Position numbers and translations under genes: made by a program. Shown here piece by piece: positions 1 through 6,604 of a stretch of 9,179 bases of DNA (positions within the stretch are counted from its first letter, which is position 1; every line of letters starts with the position of its first letter). Source of the stretch: CAYVLI01 sp964452105 [NCBI: uncultured Nitrospinota bacterium] (GTDB lineage: Bacteria; JAUXIQ01); contig CAYVLI010000062.1 of NCBI GenBank assembly GCA_964452105.1, positions 1 through 9,179 of the forward strand, written 5' to 3'. The notes below the pieces were generated by a model. It worked only from the letters and a program-made list of their open reading frames with translations, did no database searches and was not told the DNA's origin.

Positions 1-846
1 CGATTCTGCCGGCCCGGCGCTCTCCTCCAGCGATTCTCCCGCAGATACCCTTGCCCTGGCAGGCTCGGGCCCCGTGGCGAAGTCTTCTTTGACGCTTCTT
101 CCCAGGTAAACGTCTATGACTTTCTGGTTGCTTCTTATCTCCTCCGGAGTCCCCTCTGCGATAACCTGCCCATCGTTAAGCACGGTGATGCGATCGGCTA
201 TGTCCATGACCAGCTTGGTCATGTGCTCCACCACTATCACTGCGAGATTTTCTTCCCGTTGAAAATGATGGATGATGTCCACGAACTGTTTGACCATGAC
301 GGGGCTGAGCCCTGCGGCGGGCTCGTCGAGCATGACCAGCCTGGGTGAGAAGACCAGGGCCCTGGCCAGCTCAAGGAGCTTTTGCTGGCCGAAGGACAGG
401 TCCTGCGCAAGGCGCCTGTCATAGTTCTCAAGGCCTACCATCCTGAGCAGCTCCATGGCCCTGTCATGGCTGGCTTGCTCGATTCGTCTGAAACTGCGGG
501 TATAGAAAGCGGCCGAAAAAAGGTTATAGGTCTGATGGAAGGTCTGGGAGACCATCAGGTTCTGGATGGCGGTCAGGTTGTTGAACAGCTCCAGATTCTG
601 AAATGTCCTTCCCACACCCATCTGTGGCATTTGATGGGCCTTACACTTCAGCAGGTTTCGACCGTTCAGAGATATAGATCCAGCGCCGGGATTATAGATG
701 CGTGAGATAATGTTTAACAGGGTTGACTTGCCTGAACCATTGGGGCCTATCAGACCGCGTATCTCGCCGGGCTGAACGTACATGGTCACTCTATCCAGAG
801 CCTTTATTCCGCCGAATTTTATAGACAGATCGATTATCTTTAGCAT
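1..846 (-). CDS. livG: LivG-type ABC transporter ATP-binding protein (3' end off window)
   Basis: ATPase of a branched-chain/hydrophobic amino-acid type (HAAT) uptake ABC transporter; it would sit on the cytoplasmic face and power import through LivH/LivM-like permeases. The 282 residues in the window show Walker A GPNGSGKST (34-42), Q-loop Q83 in TFQN, signature LSFGQQ (150-155), Walker B LVMLDEP (170-176) and switch His208 in VEHM. The long Q-loop-to-signature insert and the GLSP after Walker B are LivG-like rather than LivF-like. The family normally ends near residue 250, here after VYLG (246-249). This frame instead runs on through at least 33 Glu/Ala/Ser/Pro-rich residues and leaves the window without a stop. 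Start ATG 846-844 has only a weak ribosome site and lies just behind a hairpin. It is the last gene of the minus-strand cluster, 119 bp after korC. Relatives also carry aromatic acids, so the cargo is open. Confidence 0.9.
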   Translation of the reverse strand, partial: MLKIIDLSIKFGGIKALDRVTMYVQPGEIRGLIGPNGSGKSTLLNIISRIYNPGAGSISLNGRNLLKCKAHQMPQMGVGRTFQNLELFNNLTAIQNLMVSQTFHQTYNLFSAAFYTRSFRRIEQASHDRAMELLRMVGLENYDRRLAQDLSFGQQKLLELARALVFSPRLVMLDEPAAGLSPVMVKQFVDIIHHFQREENLAVIVVEHMTKLVMDIADRITVLNDGQVIAEGTPEEIRSNQKVIDVYLGRSVKEDFATGPEPARARVSAGESLEESAGPAES

Positions 847-861
847 GGGTATTTTTTCATC

Positions 862-878
862 CGTGAGATTCGCTCACG
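862..878 (-). promoter_or_regulatory. Perfect hairpin just upstream of livG start
   Basis: CGTGAG and CTCACG form a perfect 6-bp stem with a 5-nt loop. In the transcript it ends 15 nt before the livG ATG, and the weak Shine-Dalgarno-like ACGGA overlaps its 3' arm. It could be an operator, an RNA element limiting ribosome access, or an end left by RNA processing. There is no U-tract, so it is not a classic terminator. The rest of the 847-965 gap shows no gene and no convincing promoter. Confidence 0.35.
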
Positions 879-965
879 CCCCTTATCCGGGCATTGCAAA
901 GTAGTTGAAAATTTACAGGGAAGGTTTTTCCGGAACTTATAAAAGGTATCCCTTACAGATGTCGG

Positions 966-1526
966 TTAGTTGGAGTAATTGTAGCCGGCCAGCAGCGCCT
1001 CCTGGTTGACCGTAAGCAAGCCGTCCTTTATAACGGCTTGCTTGCTCTTGTTCATTGCGGTTTCCACCAGGTCCAGCGGCAAAGCACCGGTCAGCTTCAG
1101 GTACGCGCCCAAAAGCACCAGGTTTGTGACCTTGATCGTCTGAACGGACTGGGCGATTTCACTCGCTGGGATGGCGATAACTTCCACATCCGTTCGTCCT
1201 ACTTTATCGGGCGCTACCAGGCAACTGTCAATTATCAGCGTTCCGTCATGTGCGAGGCTGTCTCTGTATATGTCCAAGGCCACGGGGTCCATGATGATCA
1301 TATTCTCAGGTCTTGCCACCAGAGGAGAAAGGATATCATCGTCAGAGAGGATCACATAACAGACCACGCGCCCGCCTCGTGTGTAGGTATCGTATGAAGG
1401 CAGCCATGAGATGTGTTTGTATATCTTAATCCCTGCGTCAATCAATAGATTTCCCATGGTCAGGACGCCCTGCCCGCCGTAGCCGGCAATAACAAGCTCT
1501 ACCGTGTCCTTCTTCTCATCTGCCAT
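966..1526 (-). CDS. korC: 2-oxoacid:acceptor oxidoreductase, gamma subunit
   Basis: Gamma subunit (POR/KOR gamma domain) of a 2-oxoacid:ferredoxin oxidoreductase, a cytoplasmic complex that oxidatively decarboxylates a 2-oxoacid to its acyl-CoA and reduces ferredoxin. The 186-aa protein is full length for a stand-alone gamma chain. It opens with the family's glycine motif GYGGQG (15-20). The second family hallmark, SYDTYTRGGR (44-53), corresponds to the usual SYgxexRGG block and is followed by an acidic SDDDILSP stretch. Start ATG 1526 is preceded by GAGAGG at good spacing. It lies 49 bp after korB and is clearly co-transcribed with it. Family level is secure; whether the complex uses 2-oxoglutarate, branched-chain, aryl or other 2-oxoacids cannot be told from this subunit. 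Confidence 0.93.
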   Translation of the reverse strand: MADEKKDTVELVIAGYGGQGVLTMGNLLIDAGIKIYKHISWLPSYDTYTRGGRVVCYVILSDDDILSPLVARPENMIIMDPVALDIYRDSLAHDGTLIIDSCLVAPDKVGRTDVEVIAIPASEIAQSVQTIKVTNLVLLGAYLKLTGALPLDLVETAMNKSKQAVIKDGLLTVNQEALLAGYNYSN

Positions 1527-1575
1527 CTATATTCCTCTCGCTCCATGGAAGCTTTAACAGAAGCATGATGTATCA

Positions 1576-2343
1576 CTACAAAATTTCGTTAACGTTTTTG
1601 AACTCATCCAGACTATACTCCTCCATCATGGCCTTCTCCAGCCAGTTCAAGGCCTCTTCCGGCTTCTTCTTCCATCCAGGGGGACAGGTGCACAGAAACT
1701 CGACGAAACCGTAGCCGATATTATCTATCTGCTTCTGGAAGGCTATCTTGACCGCTCTCTTGGCCTTAACGAAGTTCTTAAGATTATTCACTGCCACCCT
1801 GGCCGAGTAAGCGCAGCCCCTCATGGAAGCCATCATCTCGGCCATGTGCAGGGGGTAGCCCGACTGGGCCGGGTCCCGCCCGTGAGGGGAGGTGGCGGTT
1901 ATCTGACCCTGAATGGTGGTGGGGCCCATCTGGCCTCCGGTGTTGCCGTAACCGGCGTTGTTGAAGAAGATGGTGGTCAGCTTCTCCCCCCTGTTCACGG
2001 CGTTCAGCACGTCCCCCAGGCCGATGGCGCCCAGGTCTCCGTCTCCCTGAAATGTGAACACTATGGCCTCGTTGTAGAAGGCCCGCTTTATGCCGGTGGC
2101 TACTCCGGGTGCTCTGCCGTGGGCGGCGCTTATCATGTCCATCTCGATGACCCCCGCGGTCATGGCGTGACAGCCCACACCGACGACGCCTATGGTGTTC
2201 TCCTGAATATCCAGCTCATCCACAGCTTCGCATACGCACCGCGCCACCACGCCGTGCATGCAGCCCGGACACAGCGGCAAAAGCTGGTTACTTATGCACT
2301 CTGGCGTCGTGCAGACGAGAGCCTTATCTTCCTGAATGCTCAT
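1576..2343 (-). CDS. korB: 2-oxoacid:ferredoxin oxidoreductase, beta (TPP-binding) subunit
   Basis: Thiamine-diphosphate and iron-sulfur subunit of the oxidoreductase. The TPP/Mg motif is GDGDLGAIG (100-108), followed by the FFNNAGYGNTGGQ block (126-138). A [4Fe-4S] ligand set can be placed by analogy with archaeal OFOR beta chains: C25 and C28 in CPGC, C58 in GVGCH, and C220 in the CTCPPGW segment near the C-terminus. Unusually, there are further cysteines at 11, 16, 36, 38 and 218. The length of 255 aa is at the short end for KorB/VorB chains. The ATG overlaps the TGA of korA by 4 bp (ATGA), which implies translational coupling; an AGGAGG lies farther upstream inside korA and AAGG closer to the start. 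Substrate is not determinable. Confidence 0.94.
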   Translation of the reverse strand: MSIQEDKALVCTTPECISNQLLPLCPGCMHGVVARCVCEAVDELDIQENTIGVVGVGCHAMTAGVIEMDMISAAHGRAPGVATGIKRAFYNEAIVFTFQGDGDLGAIGLGDVLNAVNRGEKLTTIFFNNAGYGNTGGQMGPTTIQGQITATSPHGRDPAQSGYPLHMAEMMASMRGCAYSARVAVNNLKNFVKAKRAVKIAFQKQIDNIGYGFVEFLCTCPPGWKKKPEEALNWLEKAMMEEYSLDEFKNVNEIL

Positions 2344-3431
2344 AGCAGCCTTTTGACCTCCTCGAATATGGTATCGGGCAGTATCATCCCGTTGCAGTCC
2401 GGCATGTGGCGGGAGAGGATGCCCATGAAATTCACTTCAGCCTGTCCGGCCACAGCGGCCCTCACGTCATCGACCATCTGCCCCAGGTTGTCCTCAATCA
2501 CAAGGAACTTTTTGACCCTTGCGGCCAGCTCCTCCAGTTGTCTTTCGGGGAAAGGCCATAGCGTTATGGGCCTGAAGACGCCTACCTTCAATCCTACATC
2601 CCGGGCCAGCTTGCATGCGCCCATGGCCGCCCTGGCGCTGGAGCCGAAGGATACGAGGACCAGCTCCGCATCATCAAGAAGGTGGCCCTGGTAACGCACT
2701 TCATCGCGCTTGATCCTGTCGTATTTATCCTGTATTTCTTTCAACCAATCGTTATATATGCCCACTATGCCCACTGCGCTGTGCACGTGGGCGGACTTCC
2801 CTCTTGGGGAACGGTGTATCTTCAGCGCCCAGCTTCTGTCCTCCGGCGCCGGGCCGAAGTCCAGCGTGCGCAGCTCCACGTCCTCTTTCATCTGGCCTAT
2901 GATGGCGTCGGAGAGAATCATGGCTATGTTCCGGTATTCCTCCGCCAGATGGAAGCCCAATTGTACATGGTCGAACAATTCCTGCACGCTGCTCGGCGCC
3001 AGCACTATGAGATGGTACTCACCGTGCCCGCCCCCTTTGACCACCTGGTTGTAGTCCATCTGCGCCGTCTGGGTGGTGCCGGAACCCGGCCCGCCGCGCT
3101 GGACGTGCATGATGACGCAGGGGAGCTGAGCGGCAGCGATGTGCGAGATGCCTTCCTGCATGAGGCTGTAGCCGGGGCTGGAGGTGGAGGTCATGGCCCT
3201 GATGCCGCAGGCCGCCGCCCCGTAAAGCATATTTATGGAAGTGCATTCGCTCTCTGCCTGAACGAACTCGCCGCCTATCTGAGGCAATTTTTCAGCGAAA
3301 TACTCGACCACGTCGCTTTGCGGCGTTATGGGATAACCGAAGTAGTGTTTGCAGCCGGCGTAGATGGCCCCTTCGGCGGCCGCTAAGTTGCCTGTCATCA
3401 ATACTTTCTCAGTCATATTCTCGTTTTCCAT
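2340..3431 (-). CDS. korA: 2-oxoacid:ferredoxin oxidoreductase, alpha subunit
   Basis: Alpha subunit of the same complex, combining the pyrimidine-binding POR N-terminal domain and domain II. The sequence has GYPITPQS (32-39), the QAESE block (58-62) that supplies the cofactor glutamate, and TSTSSPGYSLMQEG (81-94); all are characteristic of KorA/VorB-type alpha chains. Domain II begins around residue 250, with LVLVSFGSSARAA and the VFRPITLWPFP segment. At 363 aa it is full length with no fused ferredoxin domain. ATG 3431 has no good Shine-Dalgarno, and ATG 3416 (Met6) is a possible alternative; homologues begin close to the LMTGN segment, so either fits. Gene order is alpha-beta-gamma. The small ferredoxin-like delta subunit that often accompanies these three is absent from the window. 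Confidence 0.94.
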   Translation of the reverse strand: MENENMTEKVLMTGNLAAAEGAIYAGCKHYFGYPITPQSDVVEYFAEKLPQIGGEFVQAESECTSINMLYGAAACGIRAMTSTSSPGYSLMQEGISHIAAAQLPCVIMHVQRGGPGSGTTQTAQMDYNQVVKGGGHGEYHLIVLAPSSVQELFDHVQLGFHLAEEYRNIAMILSDAIIGQMKEDVELRTLDFGPAPEDRSWALKIHRSPRGKSAHVHSAVGIVGIYNDWLKEIQDKYDRIKRDEVRYQGHLLDDAELVLVSFGSSARAAMGACKLARDVGLKVGVFRPITLWPFPERQLEELAARVKKFLVIEDNLGQMVDDVRAAVAGQAEVNFMGILSRHMPDCNGMILPDTIFEEVKRLL

Positions 3432-3510
3432 CGGTAAAAAATCCGTTGATTACTCAGATGGTATAAATTATATTCCGCAAAATATGCGCAGCCCGAAGAT
3501 AGAATTTAAT
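3432..3510 (-). promoter_or_regulatory. AT-rich gap before korA with TATAAT-like -10
   Basis: This 79-bp spacer between SDR and korA contains a perfect minus-strand TATAAT (3473-3468). Next to it is a short inverted repeat, CGCA/TGCG with a 5-nt loop (3476-3488). The expected -35 position shows nothing close to TTGACA, so an internal promoter is possible but unproven. The repeat could bind an activator. Confidence 0.25.
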
Positions 3511-4290
3511 TTAGCGCATGATCATCCCGCCGCACACGTTAAACGCCTGCCCCGTCATGCCGGAGGCATCATCGGATGCCAGAAACACAACTGCTGCGGC
3601 GACTTCCTGAGGCCTGACCGTCCGTTTGAGGGCTATCTGGTCTGTAAAGAAACCCTTCACCTCATCATAGGTGGAGCCGGTGGCTTCCGCCCTGTTGGTG
3701 AACACCCTGTCCAGGCGCTCTCCTTCCGTGGCGCCGGGCATCAGGACGTTAACCCTCACGTTGTGCTCTCCCACTTCCAGGGCCATGCTGTGGCTGAAGC
3801 CTATCAAACCCCACTTGGAGGCGGCATAAGGGCTCCTGAAAGAATAAGCCATTCTGCCGGCCACGGAGCCTATGTTAATGATGCTGCCGCTCTTCCGCGG
3901 TATCATGTGCTTAACCGCTTCTTTACAGCAGAGGAAGACGCCGGTCAGGTTCACGTCCAGGACCTCCCGCCACCCTTCCGGATCCAGTTCCACCACGGCG
4001 GCGGTGGGTCCGTCTATTCCTGAGTTATTGACGAGGATGTCGATTTTACCAAACTCTTCCATGGCGGCGTCCACCATCTCGTTTATCTGCTGGTGGACCG
4101 TGACGTCCGTGGGACAGACCAGCGCCTTTCGGCCCATGCCGCGAATCTCTCCGGCCACCTCCTCCATCTTATCCACGGAGCGCGCCGCCAGGACTACGTC
4201 CGCCCCTTGTTCGGCAAAGGCCAGTGCGATGTGTTTGCCTATCCCGTAGCCTGCCCCGGTGACGATCCCGACTTTATCTTTCAACTTCAT
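3511..4290 (-). CDS. SDR-family NAD(P)-dependent oxidoreductase
   Basis: Classical short-chain dehydrogenase/reductase of 259 aa with a Rossmann fold and soluble cytoplasmic location. Numbered from the chosen start: cofactor motif TGAGYGIG (11-18), NNSG (88-91, usually NNAG), and catalytic tetrad N114, S142, Y155 and K159 within YAASK. Arg37 at the end of the second strand (LAARS) suggests a preference for NADP over NAD, by inference. ATG 4290 is chosen because AGGGGGG lies about 6 nt upstream of it. A GTG 18 nt farther out (4308) is also in frame, but its use would place that Shine-Dalgarno inside the gene. It sits between ubiX and korA in the cluster, so it probably oxidises a hydroxy intermediate or reduces a keto one in the same pathway. 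The substrate is not readable from the sequence. Confidence 0.93.
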   Translation of the reverse strand: MKLKDKVGIVTGAGYGIGKHIALAFAEQGADVVLAARSVDKMEEVAGEIRGMGRKALVCPTDVTVHQQINEMVDAAMEEFGKIDILVNNSGIDGPTAAVVELDPEGWREVLDVNLTGVFLCCKEAVKHMIPRKSGSIINIGSVAGRMAYSFRSPYAASKWGLIGFSHSMALEVGEHNVRVNVLMPGATEGERLDRVFTNRAEATGSTYDEVKGFFTDQIALKRTVRPQEVAAAVVFLASDDASGMTGQAFNVCGGMIMR

Positions 4291-4332
4291 CTCACACCCC
4301 CCTATCACGCATCTTTACTCATCCATCTTTAA

Positions 4333-4893
4333 TTATTTTTCTCCCCATCGATCGAAGAGGTTGTGTTCTATGTCGAATTGATCCAGCACCTTGCCCACGG
4401 TGTGGTCTATTATATCGCTTAAATTGTCGGGCTTGTGATAAAAGGCCGGGACGGGCGGTAATATTATCGCTCCCATTCTGGCCGCCTTGACCATGTTCTC
4501 CAGATGGCCCAGGTGCAGCGGGGTTTCGCGTACCGCCAACACCAGTCTTCGGCCTTCCTTGAGGGTGACATCCGCGGCCCTGGTGAGCAGGTTGTTTCCG
4601 TAAGCGTTGGCCACCGCCGAGAGAGTCTTGACGGAACAGGGAGCTACTACCATCCCGCTGGTGATAAAGGAGCCGCTGGCGATGGAGGCGTTCATGTCTT
4701 CGATATGATAATAGCTGTGGACAAGCTTCTGAATATCCTCCAGCTTTCGCCCGGTTTCATATTCCATTATGCCCACGGCGTTCTCCGTAACCGTGAGGTG
4801 CGTCTCCACGGACTCGATGGACGCAAGCACCTCAAGTAAGCGTATTCCGTAGATGGCGCCGGTGGCTCCGGTAATTCCAACGATCAGTCTCAT
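4333..4893 (-). CDS. ubiX: UbiX-family flavin prenyltransferase
   Basis: Makes prenylated FMN from reduced FMN and a dimethylallyl (mono)phosphate; this is the cofactor needed by the UbiD-family enzyme encoded immediately upstream. The 186-aa protein has the N-terminal flavin motif GITGATGAIYG (6-16), SGSFITSGMVVAPCSVKTL (73-91), and the long RAADVTLKE...RRLVLAVRETPL block (105-126). The C-terminal LPPVPAFYHKP segment follows, as in the flavoprotein family. The GATG form, with Thr11 where many UbiX proteins have Ser, is typical of partners of aromatic-acid decarboxylases (BsdB-like); that assignment is from memory of the family. AGAGGG precedes the ATG at correct spacing. It lies 80 bp after ubiD and 42 bp before the SDR start. 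Confidence 0.95.
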   Translation of the reverse strand: MRLIVGITGATGAIYGIRLLEVLASIESVETHLTVTENAVGIMEYETGRKLEDIQKLVHSYYHIEDMNASIASGSFITSGMVVAPCSVKTLSAVANAYGNNLLTRAADVTLKEGRRLVLAVRETPLHLGHLENMVKAARMGAIILPPVPAFYHKPDNLSDIIDHTVGKVLDQFDIEHNLFDRWGEK

Positions 4894-4973
4894 GGTTCCC
4901 TCTTGTTATGATACACGGAGGCGCCAGGTGATTACCAGTGCGTCTCAGCGCTCACTTCCTCACATTTATTATG

Positions 4974-6326
4974 TTAAATAAGTTCCGCCAGGTTTATATC
5001 GTCCAGCCCGATTACCCTGCGCCGCTCGAACTTTTCCTGCATTCGGGGATCGATGGTGGCGTCGATGCCTATTTTGGTCAGCGTGTCGCCCGGTTCCTCT
5101 ACATACGGGTCCAAACCGAGCGTTGCGGCTCCTTTGACGAAGATAAGGTCTTTGTCGTAATCGACTCGTGTATTAAGCGCCCAGAGCAGGTCCACAGGAT
5201 CGTTGATGTCTATGTCGTCGTTGACCATGATAGCCATCTTCGTCCAGGGATGGGAGAGAATCGAAGAGAGCACATTTTTGGTTACGCCGCGCATATTGAC
5301 GGGGATATCCGCAACCTGCACCACGCACCTGAATATAAAGGGGAGCAGGGAAACATCCTTTACCAGAGGACATATCTGCCTTAACTTAACGAGAAGTTCC
5401 GCTTCAAGGGGGACGCCCAGGAGTGCATGTTCTTCGATGGTGCCTCCCAGGATGGTCTGGAAAATAGGGGCTACCCTGTGATAGATCGCCTTGACGTCTA
5501 TAACCTGCTTTGGAGAGTCTCCCCCGTAGTACTCCAGCACCTCCGCCATGGGCCCCTCGGGCTCACGTACTCCCGGCGGAATCACCCCCTCCATTACTAT
5601 CTCCGTGTTGGCGGGCACCTCAAGGTCAACCGTGCGGCACTTTATAAGCTCCAGCGGTCTGCCTTTCAACGCCCCGGCGTACTCATATTCATCCACATCC
5701 ATGGGTATCTTGGATGTGGAAGCTATGAAGAGATATGGGTCGGCGCCATCGAGGATGGCCACTTCCAGTGGCGCTCCCTTCCTCTCGCACTTCTCCTGAA
5801 TATGGGTGAGATGCTGGTGGGGAACGAGTTGAATGCCAAGCCTGTTCCCTTCCTTGAGCTGAATGCGGTGAATGCTGGTATTGTAGATGCCTGTATCCGG
5901 ATCTTTTGCAACCACTACGGCGGAGGTGAAGAAGGGGGCAACGTCTTTCTCATAATTCAGGGGGACGGGCAGGAGCCGGCCTATATTCGGGTTTTCCTGA
6001 TAGAACTCGTATTTATCAGTACCAGTGCCGGAGATTACGGGCTTTATCGGCGGCCCCGCGCCCTGCCGGGCCAGGGTTTGGGCGGTTTCGTCAGGTGGGA
6101 CGCCGAAGACGCTGCCTATTTTGTCCCGACCGCCATATAGGTTCGCCACGGCGCTCATTTTGCCGTCCACGTCCTCAAAGAAGACGGCCTGGCCGGAGGT
6201 GTCCTGTATCTTCTTGACGATGGCCGCCAGCTCGTATCTTGCACTGACCCTCTTCTTGATCCGCACCAGGTCACCGCGGTCCTCAAGGTGCTCTATAAAA
6301 GCTCTCATATCGGAAAGGGCTTCCAT
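4974..6326 (-). CDS. ubiD: UbiD-family prenyl-FMN-dependent (de)carboxylase
   Basis: Reversible decarboxylase or carboxylase of an aromatic or alpha,beta-unsaturated acid, using prenylated FMN and Mn2+/K+. The 450 aa are near-typical length. The catalytic triad of the family fits precisely: R154 in NTSIHRIQLK, and E257 and E262 in REPEGPMAE, matching the Arg...Glu-x4-Glu spacing of fungal Fdc1. Metal ligands fit too: N149, H172, and a glutamate in DEYEYAG (213-215). Start ATG 6326 has GAGGGA upstream. As first gene of the cluster and partner of ubiX, it likely defines the pathway. Related enzymes include phenylphosphate carboxylase subunits, 4-hydroxybenzoate and protocatechuate decarboxylases, and true UbiD. 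The absence of quinone genes and the catabolic neighbours argue against ubiquinone synthesis, by inference only. Confidence 0.94.
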   Translation of the reverse strand: MEALSDMRAFIEHLEDRGDLVRIKKRVSARYELAAIVKKIQDTSGQAVFFEDVDGKMSAVANLYGGRDKIGSVFGVPPDETAQTLARQGAGPPIKPVISGTGTDKYEFYQENPNIGRLLPVPLNYEKDVAPFFTSAVVVAKDPDTGIYNTSIHRIQLKEGNRLGIQLVPHQHLTHIQEKCERKGAPLEVAILDGADPYLFIASTSKIPMDVDEYEYAGALKGRPLELIKCRTVDLEVPANTEIVMEGVIPPGVREPEGPMAEVLEYYGGDSPKQVIDVKAIYHRVAPIFQTILGGTIEEHALLGVPLEAELLVKLRQICPLVKDVSLLPFIFRCVVQVADIPVNMRGVTKNVLSSILSHPWTKMAIMVNDDIDINDPVDLLWALNTRVDYDKDLIFVKGAATLGLDPYVEEPGDTLTKIGIDATIDPRMQEKFERRRVIGLDDINLAELI

Positions 6327-6604
6327 ACTTTCACTCCCTCAACAACCTTGCCATGCCATGCAATTAAAAAAACAGCCTTTTCGATTATTAACCATAATAT
6401 ATAAATAGTTTGGCCGTCACCGACTAAGGCTATTCTTATTAGATTGAGCAAGGCTCTGTCAACAGTAATCTGGTCGGTATCAATAAACAGACGGTGAGAA
6501 TGAGCCTTACTTATCAGGTGGGGGCCATTGCAGGCGTGTCAAAAGGAGAAAGAGACGGAGGCTTTTAAGCTGCCTACGTTCAAGCTCGCAAATCTTTTTT
6601 TCAG
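6327..6604 (-). promoter_or_regulatory. Intergenic region carrying probable ubiD operon promoter
   Basis: This 278-bp gap holds no supported gene. On the minus strand a perfect TTGACA (6462-6457) is followed after 19 nt by AAGAAT (6437-6432), four of six bases of a -10 box. That would give a leader of roughly 100 nt before ubiD. An AT-rich stretch (6390-6410) nearer the gene offers other -10-like boxes with poor -35 partners. No strong terminator for the rhodanese gene is visible: AGGC/GCCT around 6559-6575 is only a 4-bp stem. Confidence 0.3.

Noticed and set aside
1846-2694. Long open frame of 282 codons on the plus strand
   Set aside because: It is antisense to korB and korA, whose families are certain. 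It shows no motif and no ribosome site and has the skewed composition of a shadow frame.
3019-3246. Minus-strand frame of 75 codons overlapping korA in another frame
   Set aside because: It is a His/Arg-rich shadow within korA with no independent support.
2682-3386. Plus-strand open frame of 234 codons
   Set aside because: It is antisense to korA; the translation is unstructured and resembles no family.
4291-4308. GTG start for the SDR at 4308
   Set aside because: The six added codons contain the Shine-Dalgarno of the ATG at 4290, which also fits the family start.
6550-6604. Terminator after the rhodanese gene
   Set aside because: Only a 4-bp AGGC/GCCT stem is present, and the following tract is mixed pyrimidine, not a U run.
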